From assembly GCA_027621365.1 (NCBI GenBank), contig JAQCBH010000008.1:1-64000 (forward strand): DNA of 64,000 bases. Direction: 5' to 3'. Each line of letters starts with the position of its first letter. Within the stretch, counting starts at the first letter, position 1. The translations under genes and the position numbers were made by a program. Below the pieces are notes generated by a model, which had not been told where the DNA came from, searched no databases, and saw nothing but the letters and a program-made list of their open reading frames with translations. This DNA comes from Bacteroidota bacterium. GTDB lineage: Bacteria > Bacteroidota > Bacteroidia > NS11-12g > UBA955. Positions 8,944-18,238 of this stretch are shown in pieces.

Positions 8944-9642
8944 ATGGATCGCAACGCAACCCATTTTGTCGTGCCCATCGGTACCCCTTTGTGGTGGGCC
9001 ATGAATTTGGGTTTGCTTGCGGGTTTGGTGTTGGTACTTGGCTTGACTCGCAAGGCGAGCCTCGAGCAGCGCCAAATCGTCGCCAAATCTATCGCTTCTC
9101 TGTTGTTTGCGAACTTTGCCATTAACCAAGCGGTGATGGGTGTCAACTGTACTTGGGATTACCACACCTGCTTGCCCTTTCACCTTTGTTCCATGTCGGT
9201 TCTTTTATCGGCTTACATGCTCTGGACGGGTCATGCCTGGACCTATGAATTGGCCTTGTTTTGGGGCGCTGGAGCCGTACACTCCTTCATTACACCCGAG
9301 TCAACCACCGGTGGTGGGGTATACGAATTGTGGGAGTATTCCATTTCCCATGGAGGTATCATTTTAGCCGGTTTTTATGCGACCATGCGTTTGGGCATGG
9401 CACCGCGACCCAAGAGTTGGTGGCGGGCCTTCTTGTTTACCCAGTTGGCCATACCTGTAATCGGTTTGATCAATTATCTGCTCGATTCCAACTATATGTA
9501 CTTGGCCCAAAAGCCCAACGCCGACAACCCCATGATCATCGGGGAATGGCCCTGGTACATATTGGCCTTAGAAGCCGTCGTTTTGGTTCACTTCTGGTTG
9601 TTTTATCACTTGCATAGCTGGTTGGCCAAACGAGGCCAATAA
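8944..9642 (+). CDS. TIGR02206/YwaF-type integral membrane protein
   Basis: Predicted 232-aa membrane protein with about six or seven hydrophobic segments. The family signatures are visible: LPFHLCSMSVLLSAY in the second third, FWGAGAVHSFITPE, and a C-terminal LDSNYMYLAQKPNADNP. These are the conserved motifs of the YwaF family, whose function is unknown. The stop is 5 nt before the MBOAT gene start, so it is probably co-transcribed with the acyltransferase and could be part of the envelope-modification cluster (inference only). Confidence 0.75.
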   Translation: MDRNATHFVVPIGTPLWWAMNLGLLAGLVLVLGLTRKASLEQRQIVAKSIASLLFANFAINQAVMGVNCTWDYHTCLPFHLCSMSVLLSAYMLWTGHAWTYELALFWGAGAVHSFITPESTTGGGVYELWEYSISHGGIILAGFYATMRLGMAPRPKSWWRAFLFTQLAIPVIGLINYLLDSNYMYLAQKPNADNPMIIGEWPWYILALEAVVLVHFWLFYHLHSWLAKRGQ

Positions 9643-9647
9643 TCGAT

Positions 9648-11033
9648 ATGGTATTTTCCTCTCTCGCTTTTATTTATGGCTTTCTGCCCCTTTGCGTACT
9701 CCTGTATTATGCAACAAAGGTCATGGCCATTCGCAACCTTACCCTGCTGCTGTTTAGCTACTTGTTTTACGCATGGGGGGAGCCTTTCTGGGTGCTGCTT
9801 TTGGCCTTTAGTTCGGTCTTTGACTACGCCAATGGCTTGTTGATTGCCAAATTCAGAGGTACATGGAAGGCCAAGGGTGTTCTGATTGGATCCATCGTGG
9901 TCAACTTCGGTATGTTGGCTGCCTTCAAATACGGGGGCTTTTTGTACGACAACATCGCTTACTTCATCAAGCTGCCCTTTGCTCGGCCCGAAGTCGATCT
10001 GCCCATTGGCATCTCGTTCTACACCTTCCAAACCGTTTCCTACACCCTGGATGTGTACCGAAACGAGGTAAAGGCCCAGAAGAATTTTGTGGCCTTTATG
10101 ATGTTCGTATCGATGTTTCCGCAGTTGGTGGCGGGTCCCATTGTTCGCTACAATGCCGTCGAAGATCAGCTGCTGAAACGTGATTTCAACTGGGATAGAA
10201 TCTGGTCTGGGGTCAATCGATTTGCCTTCGGATTGTTCAAAAAGGTCTTCATCGCCAATGCAACCGGTGCCTTGGTGGGTAAGTACTTGGATACCCAATT
10301 GATGGATTTGACCTCGCCCGATGCTTGGATCGGTATTGCCCTGTTTTCCATTCAGCTGTACTTTGACTTCTCGGGATATTCTGACATGGCCATAGGCTTG
10401 GCCCGCATGTTTGGCTTTGAGCTGGAAGAGAACTTTAGGCATCCTTATGCGGCTATTTCAGTGGCTGATTTTTACCGCCGATGGCACATATCGCTGGGTC
10501 GTTTCTTTCGAGACTATGTCTACATCCCTCTGGGCGGAAACCGCCGCATGCAAGACCGCAACATCTTTGTGGTTTGGGCCCTAACGGGTTTGTGGCACGG
10601 GGCCTCCTGGAACTTTGTGATGTGGGGATTGTACTTCGGGGTGTTCATGCTCATCGAGAAGTATTCCATGCCTGTACTGAACAAAACGCCGCGCTTCATC
10701 AAGCACATCTACACCTTGATCCTCATCGTGTTCAGTCGCTCCATCTTTTACTATGTGGATTTTGGCCAGTTGCAAGAATTTTGGAGGCACCTGTTTTACG
10801 GCCGCGCTGCTTTGAGCGAGGGAATGGTGCTGGACCTATACAACCATTGTTTCCTTCTGGCCCTGGCTGTTTTGCTCTGTATTCCTTGGGATGAAATCTT
10901 CCCTTCGGCCGAACAGCGCCTTCAACCCGCCTACAAGTGGTTGAGTTTGCCGGCGGTCATTGCCATGATGCTGGTTTCAACCGTCCTATTGGTGGGCGAT
11001 ACGTACAACCCCTTTATTTATTTCCGTTTCTAA
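9648..11033 (+). CDS. MBOAT-family O-acyltransferase (AlgI/PatA-like)
   Basis: Predicted 461-aa multi-pass inner-membrane acyltransferase. Family motifs: PIGISFYTFQTVSYTLDVYR near residue 125, DFSGYSDMAIGLARMFG near 240, FYRRWHISLGRFFRDYVYIP near 278, and the proposed catalytic His317 in LTGLWHGASWNF. MBOAT proteins of the AlgI/PatA/DltB branch move acetyl (or alanyl) groups across the membrane for transfer to an extracytoplasmic polymer. It is followed after one nucleotide by a DHHW protein, the classic partner in alginate-type acetylation, then by peptidoglycan-directed enzymes, so peptidoglycan is a plausible acceptor (inference). An exopolysaccharide acceptor is the alternative. Confidence 0.88.
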   Translation: MVFSSLAFIYGFLPLCVLLYYATKVMAIRNLTLLLFSYLFYAWGEPFWVLLLAFSSVFDYANGLLIAKFRGTWKAKGVLIGSIVVNFGMLAAFKYGGFLYDNIAYFIKLPFARPEVDLPIGISFYTFQTVSYTLDVYRNEVKAQKNFVAFMMFVSMFPQLVAGPIVRYNAVEDQLLKRDFNWDRIWSGVNRFAFGLFKKVFIANATGALVGKYLDTQLMDLTSPDAWIGIALFSIQLYFDFSGYSDMAIGLARMFGFELEENFRHPYAAISVADFYRRWHISLGRFFRDYVYIPLGGNRRMQDRNIFVVWALTGLWHGASWNFVMWGLYFGVFMLIEKYSMPVLNKTPRFIKHIYTLILIVFSRSIFYYVDFGQLQEFWRHLFYGRAALSEGMVLDLYNHCFLLALAVLLCIPWDEIFPSAEQRLQPAYKWLSLPAVIAMMLVSTVLLVGDTYNPFIYFRF

Positions 11034-11034
11034 T

Positions 11035-12441
11035 ATGAAGGCTTCAAAACTCTATACCCCCTTGGTGTTTTTGGCCCTTTTGGCCGTGCCCATTGCCATG
11101 CTCATCGGTGAAAAACAGTCCATCAGCATGGATGAAAAGCGCAAGTTGGCGGAGTGGCCTTCCTTTTCTTGGGAGGACTGGACCAGCGGCGCCTATGGCG
11201 CCGCAATCGACGACTACTTTGATGACCACTTGCCTGTGCGAGAAGTCGTGATGCATTGGGCAGACGGTGTTAAATATGCTTGGGGAGTTCATCCTGTAGT
11301 TGCAGAGCGAAAGGTAGTAGTCAAGCCAGCCAAACGAGAGCCCCTCGATACCAGCAAGGCTGGCAGCGATAGCGCGCGCATGAATTATTTGAATGACTTT
11401 GATGAGTCCTATTCAGGGGAGATGCTGATCATTGATGGCGCGGTCTACACGCAGAACAGCGGCAATCCGGCGATGAGCCCCTCTTTTGCCAAAATGCTGA
11501 ACGAATATGCTGAGAAGTTGAAAGGTCATACACGCGTGTTTTCATGCGTAGCACCATTGTCTTCTGCCTTTATTCCGGTAGAGAAATACGCGCATCTTCG
11601 TCAACGAAATAAATCTACATTAGAGGCCATTCGAGACAATCTTCAGGGGCCTTTGTTCTGTGATGTAATGGGTGAGATGTTGCAGAAACAAAACCAAAAA
11701 TTGTTTTTTGGAACCGATCATCATTGGACAGCGCGTGGCGCTTATTGCGGATATGTATCGTTTTGCAAGGCTGCTGGATTTGCTCCGGTAAAGTTGGAAC
11801 AAATGACCCGTAAAGTGAAAACAGGATTCTTGGGTTCCTTGTACTCCTTGACACGTGATGCTACTGTAAGAGAACATGCCGATACATTTGAGTATTTCAA
11901 GCCTCGAATAGAGGCTTCTGCTGTGCGGTTTGGTGAATCCAATTTGGAAAGACCAATGAAATCGTCGGTGTTCTGCGAAAGTTTCAGAGGATCAGCTTGT
12001 TACATGACCTTTATTTGCGGGGATGCCCCCTTAATAAAAATCACAACAGGTGTGAAAAATGGAAGAAAAGCAGCGGTTGTGAAAAATTCTATGGGCAACG
12101 CGTTTTCCGTATATCTCATCTCTCATTACGAGGAAATATGGGTTTTTGATTATCGATACTCCAAACATGTTATGTTGGATATCATCTACGATCGAGAAAT
12201 TGATGATTTAATTTTTGCCTTGGGTATGTATGGTGCTATGTCAAATGGGACCATTCATATGATGCGCAAATTGGGCGAAGGCGGAGTGGGTATGCGACCT
12301 AGGCGCACGGAAAGTGATTCCATTCAATCCGATAGTTTGATTCCGGCTCCCAGTCAAATCCCGGCTGCTCCAAACGATAGTGTGATTCCTCTTGTTCCTG
12401 ACGTAATTGACAAAATTGAAAACGACAGCAATGGTGAATAG
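11035..12441 (+). CDS. DHHW-family (AlgJ/AlgX-like) acetyltransferase partner
   Basis: Predicted 468-aa protein with an N-terminal membrane anchor or uncleaved signal (residues 7-25) and an SGNH-like periplasmic domain. The name-giving motif occurs as FFGTDHHWTARGAY with DHHW at about 227-230. AlgJ/AlgX-type proteins take acetyl groups delivered by the MBOAT partner and transfer them to sugar hydroxyls. Starts 1 nt after the MBOAT stop. Residues 420-468 form a Pro/Ser/Asp-rich tail without predicted fold. Base composition changes inside the gene: the first ~350 bp are GC-rich like the upstream DNA, the remainder AT-rich like the genes that follow. Confidence 0.8.
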   Translation: MKASKLYTPLVFLALLAVPIAMLIGEKQSISMDEKRKLAEWPSFSWEDWTSGAYGAAIDDYFDDHLPVREVVMHWADGVKYAWGVHPVVAERKVVVKPAKREPLDTSKAGSDSARMNYLNDFDESYSGEMLIIDGAVYTQNSGNPAMSPSFAKMLNEYAEKLKGHTRVFSCVAPLSSAFIPVEKYAHLRQRNKSTLEAIRDNLQGPLFCDVMGEMLQKQNQKLFFGTDHHWTARGAYCGYVSFCKAAGFAPVKLEQMTRKVKTGFLGSLYSLTRDATVREHADTFEYFKPRIEASAVRFGESNLERPMKSSVFCESFRGSACYMTFICGDAPLIKITTGVKNGRKAAVVKNSMGNAFSVYLISHYEEIWVFDYRYSKHVMLDIIYDREIDDLIFALGMYGAMSNGTIHMMRKLGEGGVGMRPRRTESDSIQSDSLIPAPSQIPAAPNDSVIPLVPDVIDKIENDSNGE

Positions 12442-12469
12442 TCATATTTGGTATTGTTTTTGTCCTCAT

Positions 12470-13912
12470 ATGAAATTAATGGTTCGTTTTATCAGTTTTG
12501 TTTCTCTGTTCTTCCCGTTCGTTCTTTTTGCTCAATTTTATTCTGGAGCACCAGCATCTCTGCGTTTAGATACTTCATACAGTTATTTTCAGTTTTTTTC
12601 GGCCAAAACAGGTCAACAATTGACCGAGGTATTTCAGAAAGCAAACACGGACAAGGCTGTAATCTTTCATTATGGTGCAAGTCATGTTCAGGCCGAAGTA
12701 TTAGTTACAGAGGCAAGAAATGCCTTACAAGGAGAATTTGGTGATGCTGGTAGAGGTCTGGTTTTCAATTATGGAGCGGCCAATACTTATTCATCTATTA
12801 ACTATAAGTCCACTTCACAAGGCTCATGGTCTTATGCCAAGAGTTTTCAGCTGCGTCCAAAGTTGCCATTGGGAGTGATGGGAATGACGGTTCAAAGCGA
12901 AGAACTTCTAGCTTCCTTGAATTGGGACTTCAAAACCCCGCTACAAGACCGCAAACACCTCATTTGGATTTTGGCTGATAACGATGATTGGACCCCCGAT
13001 TTCAAGGTTTTAATCAATGAAACTTCCTACACATTTGACAAGGAAAATCGAAGTCGATTCGCAGGTCTTCCCTACTATGAATTGGAATACGAAGGTGAAA
13101 TTGATCAAGTGAGCATACAATTGATAAACCCTGGAGATAGTGGAATTCGATTTACATTTTACGGCATGAACTTTGAAACTGTAAATGCTACAGGTTTGGT
13201 TTATCATTCATTGGGTGTTGGTGCGGCGCCAATGGAGTCTGTTTTACGGTTGAATGCCATGACAGCTCAAGCCATGGCCTTGAAGCCAGATTTGGTTTTC
13301 TTGGATTTCGGAACCAATAATATTCTTTATACCAACCGTGTAGACCCCAAAATTCGATATACGGTGGCACGAGCCGTTGATTCTTTTCGGCGTTTAAATC
13401 CGAATATCGTTATAGTTCTTACTACTACTCAAGATCTATTTTACAAAGGCCATATCATTACGGCCGGTGTGGAATTTCGCGATCTGATGAAAAATTTGGC
13501 TAGAGAATATGACTGCGCATTTTGGAATTGGTATGACATATCAGGGGGGTTGGGCACGATTCGTCAATGGGGTTCAGACGGATATGCTACAAGTGATAAT
13601 ATACATTTGACCTGGAAGGGATACAGGTTGAAGGGTGGCTTTGTCCATCATAGTATCATGAATTCGTTGCGCTTTTTGAACGAAAATCCAGGTGCAGACT
13701 CCCTGGTAATTGCTTCAAAAATCTATGATATGCCAGCCCCAGCTCCAGTTACGCGATCAAATTCATCCTCGCGCAGGTATCACACAGTTAAATCTGGAGA
13801 ATCTCTGTGGTCAATATCCCGTAAATACAATACTACTGTTGAGAAAATCCAAAAGTTAAATGGTTTGAGAGGAACCTTGATTCGACCGGGTCAACGCTTA
13901 CGAGTAAGATGA
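12470..13912 (+). CDS. secreted SGNH/GDSL hydrolase with C-terminal LysM
   Basis: Predicted 480-aa exported protein. Start ATG 12470 gives a clean signal peptide (residues 1-23, ending FVLFAQ); ATG 12482 is an alternative. SGNH blocks: HYGASHVQAE near residue 70 (block I), LDFGTNNIL near 280 (block III) and DNIHLTWKG near 377 (block V, catalytic Asp/His). The last 45 residues form a LysM domain (YHTVKSGESLWSISRKY ... RPGQRLRV), which binds N-acetylglucosamine polymers such as peptidoglycan. Together this suggests a wall-bound esterase, for example a peptidoglycan O-acetylesterase acting opposite to the MBOAT-DHHW pair (inference). Stop overlaps the next start (ATGA). Confidence 0.8.
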   Translation: MKLMVRFISFVSLFFPFVLFAQFYSGAPASLRLDTSYSYFQFFSAKTGQQLTEVFQKANTDKAVIFHYGASHVQAEVLVTEARNALQGEFGDAGRGLVFNYGAANTYSSINYKSTSQGSWSYAKSFQLRPKLPLGVMGMTVQSEELLASLNWDFKTPLQDRKHLIWILADNDDWTPDFKVLINETSYTFDKENRSRFAGLPYYELEYEGEIDQVSIQLINPGDSGIRFTFYGMNFETVNATGLVYHSLGVGAAPMESVLRLNAMTAQAMALKPDLVFLDFGTNNILYTNRVDPKIRYTVARAVDSFRRLNPNIVIVLTTTQDLFYKGHIITAGVEFRDLMKNLAREYDCAFWNWYDISGGLGTIRQWGSDGYATSDNIHLTWKGYRLKGGFVHHSIMNSLRFLNENPGADSLVIASKIYDMPAPAPVTRSNSSSRRYHTVKSGESLWSISRKYNTTVEKIQKLNGLRGTLIRPGQRLRVR

Positions 13913-14385
13913 AAAAAAAGATTGTTGGTATATTGATTTTGATGGGGTCTTTGATTGCTCAGTCCAACGCACAACGAAGAACCCCCACTGAGTTAGAATT
14001 GTATGACAGTTTAGTTGCTCGTGGCTTTTGTGCACCAGACGTTGTTTGGCGCATAGCCATATGGGAAACGGGTCATTTGAAGAGCAATTTGTGTGTCAAT
14101 CACAATAATTTGTTTGGCATTAGACTGAACAGCCGGGAATATAGACATTTCAATAGCTGGCTCGATTGTTTGGACTATATGGATGATTTATGGAACCGTA
14201 GGTATGATCAGTTTGTTGAGCTCGGCTTAGGAGGAGATGAGTATTATTTTTTGCAATGGTGGGGTTATAAATCTGGTCATTCTTTGCATCCCTCTGAGGC
14301 CTATTATGTTTCAAAAATCAAAAGCATTCGATTGCCTGAGCCTTATCGCTGGGTGCCTCCTATAGATGATGATATAGATGAATAA
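13909..14385 (+). CDS. exported glucosaminidase/muramidase-like protein
   Basis: Predicted 158-aa protein with a signal peptide (residues 1-21, ending SNAQ). WRIAIWETGHLKSN contains the likely catalytic Glu, and NNLFGIR matches the GH73/FlgJ-type glucosaminidase core. The length suits a minimal catalytic domain. Expected to cleave peptidoglycan glycan strands in the periplasm. ATG overlaps the stop of the SGNH-LysM gene by 4 nt, and its own stop lies 8 nt inside the next gene, so the three are translationally coupled. Confidence 0.72.
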   Translation: MKKKIVGILILMGSLIAQSNAQRRTPTELELYDSLVARGFCAPDVVWRIAIWETGHLKSNLCVNHNNLFGIRLNSREYRHFNSWLDCLDYMDDLWNRRYDQFVELGLGGDEYYFLQWWGYKSGHSLHPSEAYYVSKIKSIRLPEPYRWVPPIDDDIDE

Positions 14386-15622
14386 TGATTGGGATGTTGT
14401 TGTAGTAGGTGCTGGAGCAGCGGGTTACTTCTCTGCTATTTTACTTGCTGAACAAAGACCAAATTGGAAAATTACCATCATCGAGAAGGGAAATAAAACC
14501 TTAAGTAAAGTAAAAATTAGTGGTGGGGGGCGATGCAACATCACAAACGCAGAATGTAGCAATAAGTTGTTTTTAGCGGGCTATCCTCGTGGTTCTGCTT
14601 ATTTAAAGCCCTTGTTTAATGAGTATGGCCCAAAACAAACAAAAGATTGGTTTGAACGAGCTGGTTTGAAATTGATTTCTGAACCCGATGGGAGAATGTT
14701 CCCAAGTGAGAACTCTTCGTCAGCCGTAGTGAAATTGTTTGAACATAAAGCGCATAATGCCAATATTTCTGTATTTCAATCGCATGCGCTATTGAAGTTG
14801 ACAGGAAATAAGGATGAATGTGAATTGATAATCCAGAGTAATAACGGTGTCCATCCTGTTCGTAGTCGATTTGTAATTTTGGCGATTGGAGGTATTCATA
14901 GAGAGGCGGTTTGGGAGCCATTGCAAGGATTGAATATCTCACGAGTGCCTTCAGTGCCTTCCTTGTTTACATTTCAAATTCTAGACGACAGTATCAAAGC
15001 GCTTAGTGGTATTTCTCTGCCGCGTGTTCTGGTTTGGTTACAAGGAGATAAAAGGCGTTTTGATGGACCCATGTTGTTTACGCACTGGGGGCTGTCCGGC
15101 CCGGCCATTTTAAAGGCTAGTGCGTTTTTAGCTCGAGAGTTGGCCGACCGTAACTACGAATTTCGGGTTCACCTTAATCTACTAGGAGAGGGGTGGAACG
15201 AGCAAAACTGCTTGGAAGCCCTGCGATTACACAGTCGTGAAAATCGCGATAAGTTGATAAAAAATGCCATACCTTTCGGTTTGCCCTTTCGGCTTTTTGG
15301 ACTTCTAGTCGAAAAAATTGGAAAAGATAGTAGCCATCGTTGGGCTGATTTGGGTTCTGGGCAGCAACGAAAACTGACAGTGCTGTTGATTGATTTTCAA
15401 ATCGAGTGTAAAGGTAAGACAACCTTTAAAGAGGAATTCGTGACTGCTGGGGGAATAGCGCTATCCAATTTGCAAAAAGATGGGTCGTTGACCGCTCATC
15501 CTCATGTTTGGCCTGTTGGTGAGATATTGGATATTGATGGTATTACTGGCGGTTACAATTTTCAGGCGGCCTGGACGACTGCATGGTTTGCCGCTATGAA
15601 CATTGCCGCTAGGGGAGTCTGA
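14378..15622 (+). CDS. HI0933/YhiN-family FAD-dependent oxidoreductase
   Basis: Predicted 414-aa cytosolic flavoprotein of the HI0933 (BaiN/YhiN-like) family. N-terminal dinucleotide fold VVVGAGAAGYFSA (residues 8-20), the family signature KVKISGGGRCNITNAE near 46-61, and C-terminal TAGGIALSNL and DIDGITGGYNFQAAW for FAD binding. Substrate unknown for most members. Overlaps the glucosaminidase gene by 8 nt and ends 14 nt inside the convergent M23 gene. Its role in an envelope operon is unexplained. Confidence 0.85.
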   Translation: MNNDWDVVVVGAGAAGYFSAILLAEQRPNWKITIIEKGNKTLSKVKISGGGRCNITNAECSNKLFLAGYPRGSAYLKPLFNEYGPKQTKDWFERAGLKLISEPDGRMFPSENSSSAVVKLFEHKAHNANISVFQSHALLKLTGNKDECELIIQSNNGVHPVRSRFVILAIGGIHREAVWEPLQGLNISRVPSVPSLFTFQILDDSIKALSGISLPRVLVWLQGDKRRFDGPMLFTHWGLSGPAILKASAFLARELADRNYEFRVHLNLLGEGWNEQNCLEALRLHSRENRDKLIKNAIPFGLPFRLFGLLVEKIGKDSSHRWADLGSGQQRKLTVLLIDFQIECKGKTTFKEEFVTAGGIALSNLQKDGSLTAHPHVWPVGEILDIDGITGGYNFQAAWTTAWFAAMNIAARGV

Positions 15623-16415
15623 TTTTCTGTCCTATTCTGAGTATTGATTCCGGGCGTATTCCGTTCAACCGACACAGGGTATTGACAGAAGTTCCATATC
15701 TGCGAGCTATGGCCGAAAGGGTGTCCCCATTTCTTACCGTATATACTTTAGAAGAATTTGATCGTGAGCCAGAATTAGGTGACTGGCCGTAAATTCCGGA
15801 TCCGACTGCAGGATAGCGCAAACTATATGCTGTGAGGCAAACGGTATCGTTCAATACTCTGCCCGTTTCCCAATCATATAGTTCTTCAGGATTGATGGGG
15901 TGGTCTTGGAAACGAACTTCAAAATGCAAATGAGCTGGGCTGTTTCTAATAGCGGTTCGGCCTCCACGCCCAATGAATTCGCCTGCTTGAACGTCTTGAT
16001 TCGGTTGGACCAAAATTTTATCCAAATGAGCATAATAAGACTCCATGCCGTTGGAGTGCCGAATCACTATGAGATTGCCGTATCCCCCTGTATTGTATTG
16101 TGCATATCGAACTCTTCCTTCATAAATGCTAAAGATTGAGTCTCCGATATTCAATGTGATATCAAGTCCTTTGTGAAGTCGTCCTCTTCGAGGCCCAAAT
16201 TTTGACATTATGGGCCCGTTATGGGGTTTGCAAAATGCTCGGGCAGTATCAAATTTCAGACAGATTTCAAATGAATCAGTACTTGAAATGGTTTGGCCCA
16301 TAAATGGAAATAAATTCGTATTGCTCCAACCCTCGTTGTAGATACTATCTTGGGCGTTTGATCGACTCAATAGAGTAAATAAAAAGAGGATACAGAAACT
16401 TTTTCTCAGCCACAT
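15609..16415 (-). CDS. LysM-containing M23 metallopeptidase
   Basis: Predicted 268-aa exported endopeptidase. Signal peptide residues 1-21 (SRSNAQ). Peptidase M23 (LytM/lysostaphin type) domain with zinc ligands in LHKGLDI and AHLHFEV, plus GRVRYAQYNTGGYGNLIVIRH, so the catalytic set appears complete. The C-terminal LysM (VYTVRNGDTLSAIARRYG) is preceded by a linker containing RSNSS, as is the LysM of the SGNH protein at 12470-13912. Predicted to cut peptide cross-links of peptidoglycan. Divergent from the L,D-transpeptidase and convergent, with 14-nt overlap, with the HI0933 gene. Confidence 0.88.
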   Translation of the reverse strand: MWLRKSFCILFLFTLLSRSNAQDSIYNEGWSNTNLFPFMGQTISSTDSFEICLKFDTARAFCKPHNGPIMSKFGPRRGRLHKGLDITLNIGDSIFSIYEGRVRYAQYNTGGYGNLIVIRHSNGMESYYAHLDKILVQPNQDVQAGEFIGRGGRTAIRNSPAHLHFEVRFQDHPINPEELYDWETGRVLNDTVCLTAYSLRYPAVGSGIYGQSPNSGSRSNSSKVYTVRNGDTLSAIARRYGTSVNTLCRLNGIRPESILRIGQKIRLP

Positions 16416-16419
16416 TCTT

Positions 16420-16427
16420 CAAAGGTC
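16420..16427 (-). promoter_or_regulatory. -7-like box GACCTTTG for the M23-LysM gene
   Basis: Variant of TAnnTTTG with GA at the first two positions, 4 nt before ATG 16415. The same GACCTTTG variant precedes yjdM, mnmA and the gene at 33198. Confidence 0.5.
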
Positions 16428-16462
16428 TAACATAAATTATACATTGCCATAAATTCAAGATG

Positions 16463-16470
16463 TATCTTTG
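16463..16470 (+). promoter_or_regulatory. -7 box TATCTTTG for the L,D-transpeptidase
   Basis: TAnnTTTG match 10 nt before ATG 16481 in the 65-nt divergent intergenic region. Confidence 0.68.
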
Positions 16471-16480
16471 AAGTATTTCG

Positions 16481-18187
16481 ATGAAAAACAATAAAATAAT
16501 TGGAGTTTCGCCATTTCTAATAGTCATTTTATCTTTGATAATAGGTTGTCAGGGAGGGCCTGAGGGGACTGTTCAAAAAGAAGATATCAATACGGATTCC
16601 TGGCCTGAAAAAGTTGAAAATGCTTTAGGCCAATTGGCTGATTATGTGATGCTTGATTCACAAATCGTAGCTTTTATGGTTGACAATAAATTCACCCAAT
16701 CCTGGGGCTACCGCTATTTGAATGAACCAAAATTTCAAAACCTGATCCATGCTCATTTTGATAGTTTGCGGTATGAAGGGTTGCCCGTAGATGCGGTGCT
16801 GATGGACTTCTTAAATCGTCAACCTAAGGCAAATGTTGAAATCGATTATATAGATGAAAATTCAGCCATTTTAATTGATGTGGCTTTGTCACATGCACTT
16901 TTGGCCTGTAAGACTTGGCAGGACTGGAGTTTCTTCAATCCTACAGATCATGTGAAAATATACAAATCAAAAGCGCTGTTGAAAGTTAGAGGGCCAAATT
17001 ATTTAGATAGTATTTCAAGTTTAGACATTTCGAGTTTTGTCAAAAGGGAAAAGGTTGATGCTGAGTACAGAAGATTGATAGAAGAATTTAAACGAGTTTA
17101 CAACCAAGCTAGAGACACCTTTGAGTGTCCTAATGAAAATTTGAAACGTACGCTTGTGTTGGGAGATAGCTCGGAACGTTTGCAACTAGTGAAAATTCGA
17201 TTGCAACAATTGGGTTATGGCCCCTTTGCTAAGTTGAATGCTACATATACAAACCAATTAAAAGAGCAACTTCAAAAATGGCAAAGCGACAACGGGATGT
17301 CTGATGATGGAAAATTGGGTTATGCAAGTGATGAATTGTTGTTTTTAGGTCGTACCAAAAAGCTGCAAAAGTTGGCATTAGCGTTGGATCGCCATAGATG
17401 GCTACGTCAATTTAAAGTTGGGTCTCGCTATGTATGGGTCAATCTTGCAAGCGCTCGAGTGAGTCTGGTTTCAACGAATCCCCAAATTAGTTTTAGCACT
17501 TGCTCTGGTCGTCGACCCGATGATAAGTCTGATATGAGGACACCTCAATTGTTATCCATAGTGAATTACGTTTTGGCTTACCCATATTGGGTGGCACCTA
17601 CGAGCATCGGCTCCAAAGAGTTGTTTCCCGCTGTTCGAAAAGATCAAGGATATTTGGCAAAACATAAATATGAATTGGTTAAGGATGGGATAGTTATTTC
17701 AGATTCAACGGTTGATTGGAAGTCGCTGAACTCAAAAAATTTGCCCTTCTATTTTAGGCAAAAACCTGGTCTGCATAATGCTCTTGGGTTGATGAAATTT
17801 AACATCATCAATGACATGAGTATTTATATGCATGATACACCCAGTAAAGGAGCCTTTAAAAATTCTTATCGGTGGGTAAGCCACGGATGCGTTAGATTGG
17901 AGCAGCCTTTAGAAATGGCAAAATTCCTTTTGAGTGAGAATAGAGAAAGAGATATTCGCATACCTGAAATCGTTTATGGAGCACGAAAACGTACCGCTAC
18001 TGATACTTTTTCTGGACATCAATCAATAAGAATCATGTTGAAAAAACCTGTGCCTGTTTTATTTGACTATCGTTGCGCCTGGTTTAACGACGAATTTAAA
18101 AAATTTGAATACAGTTGCGATATATATTCTTATGATGAAGCGTTGATTGCGGAAGCCAAGCGAAGGGGTTGGTTTTTTGCCTATTAA
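16481..18187 (+). CDS. L,D-transpeptidase (YcbB/LdtD-like lipoprotein)
   Basis: Predicted 568-aa envelope protein. The N-terminus has a lipobox-like sequence ending IIGC (Cys23), suggesting a lipoprotein. After a scaffold domain (about 35-210) comes a peptidoglycan-binding-like helix bundle (near 225-285, LQQLGYGPFAKLNATYTNQL) and a YkuD catalytic domain whose active-site Cys470 lies in WVSHGCVRLEQP. The layout matches YcbB-type enzymes, which form 3-3 peptide cross-links and can attach proteins to peptidoglycan. Divergent from the M23-LysM endopeptidase: one enzyme makes cross-links, the other breaks them. Confidence 0.87.
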   Translation: MKNNKIIGVSPFLIVILSLIIGCQGGPEGTVQKEDINTDSWPEKVENALGQLADYVMLDSQIVAFMVDNKFTQSWGYRYLNEPKFQNLIHAHFDSLRYEGLPVDAVLMDFLNRQPKANVEIDYIDENSAILIDVALSHALLACKTWQDWSFFNPTDHVKIYKSKALLKVRGPNYLDSISSLDISSFVKREKVDAEYRRLIEEFKRVYNQARDTFECPNENLKRTLVLGDSSERLQLVKIRLQQLGYGPFAKLNATYTNQLKEQLQKWQSDNGMSDDGKLGYASDELLFLGRTKKLQKLALALDRHRWLRQFKVGSRYVWVNLASARVSLVSTNPQISFSTCSGRRPDDKSDMRTPQLLSIVNYVLAYPYWVAPTSIGSKELFPAVRKDQGYLAKHKYELVKDGIVISDSTVDWKSLNSKNLPFYFRQKPGLHNALGLMKFNIINDMSIYMHDTPSKGAFKNSYRWVSHGCVRLEQPLEMAKFLLSENRERDIRIPEIVYGARKRTATDTFSGHQSIRIMLKKPVPVLFDYRCAWFNDEFKKFEYSCDIYSYDEALIAEAKRRGWFFAY

Positions 18188-18238
18188 AGATGATGCGTGG
18201 CGGCTCAGCCCATGCAATGGGCATCACTTACTGAGATG

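Noticed and set aside
18188-18238. Upstream start (GTG 18197) of the unknown secreted protein
   Set aside because: Would place a polar 14-residue segment before the signal peptide; ATG 18236/18239 gives a proper signal.
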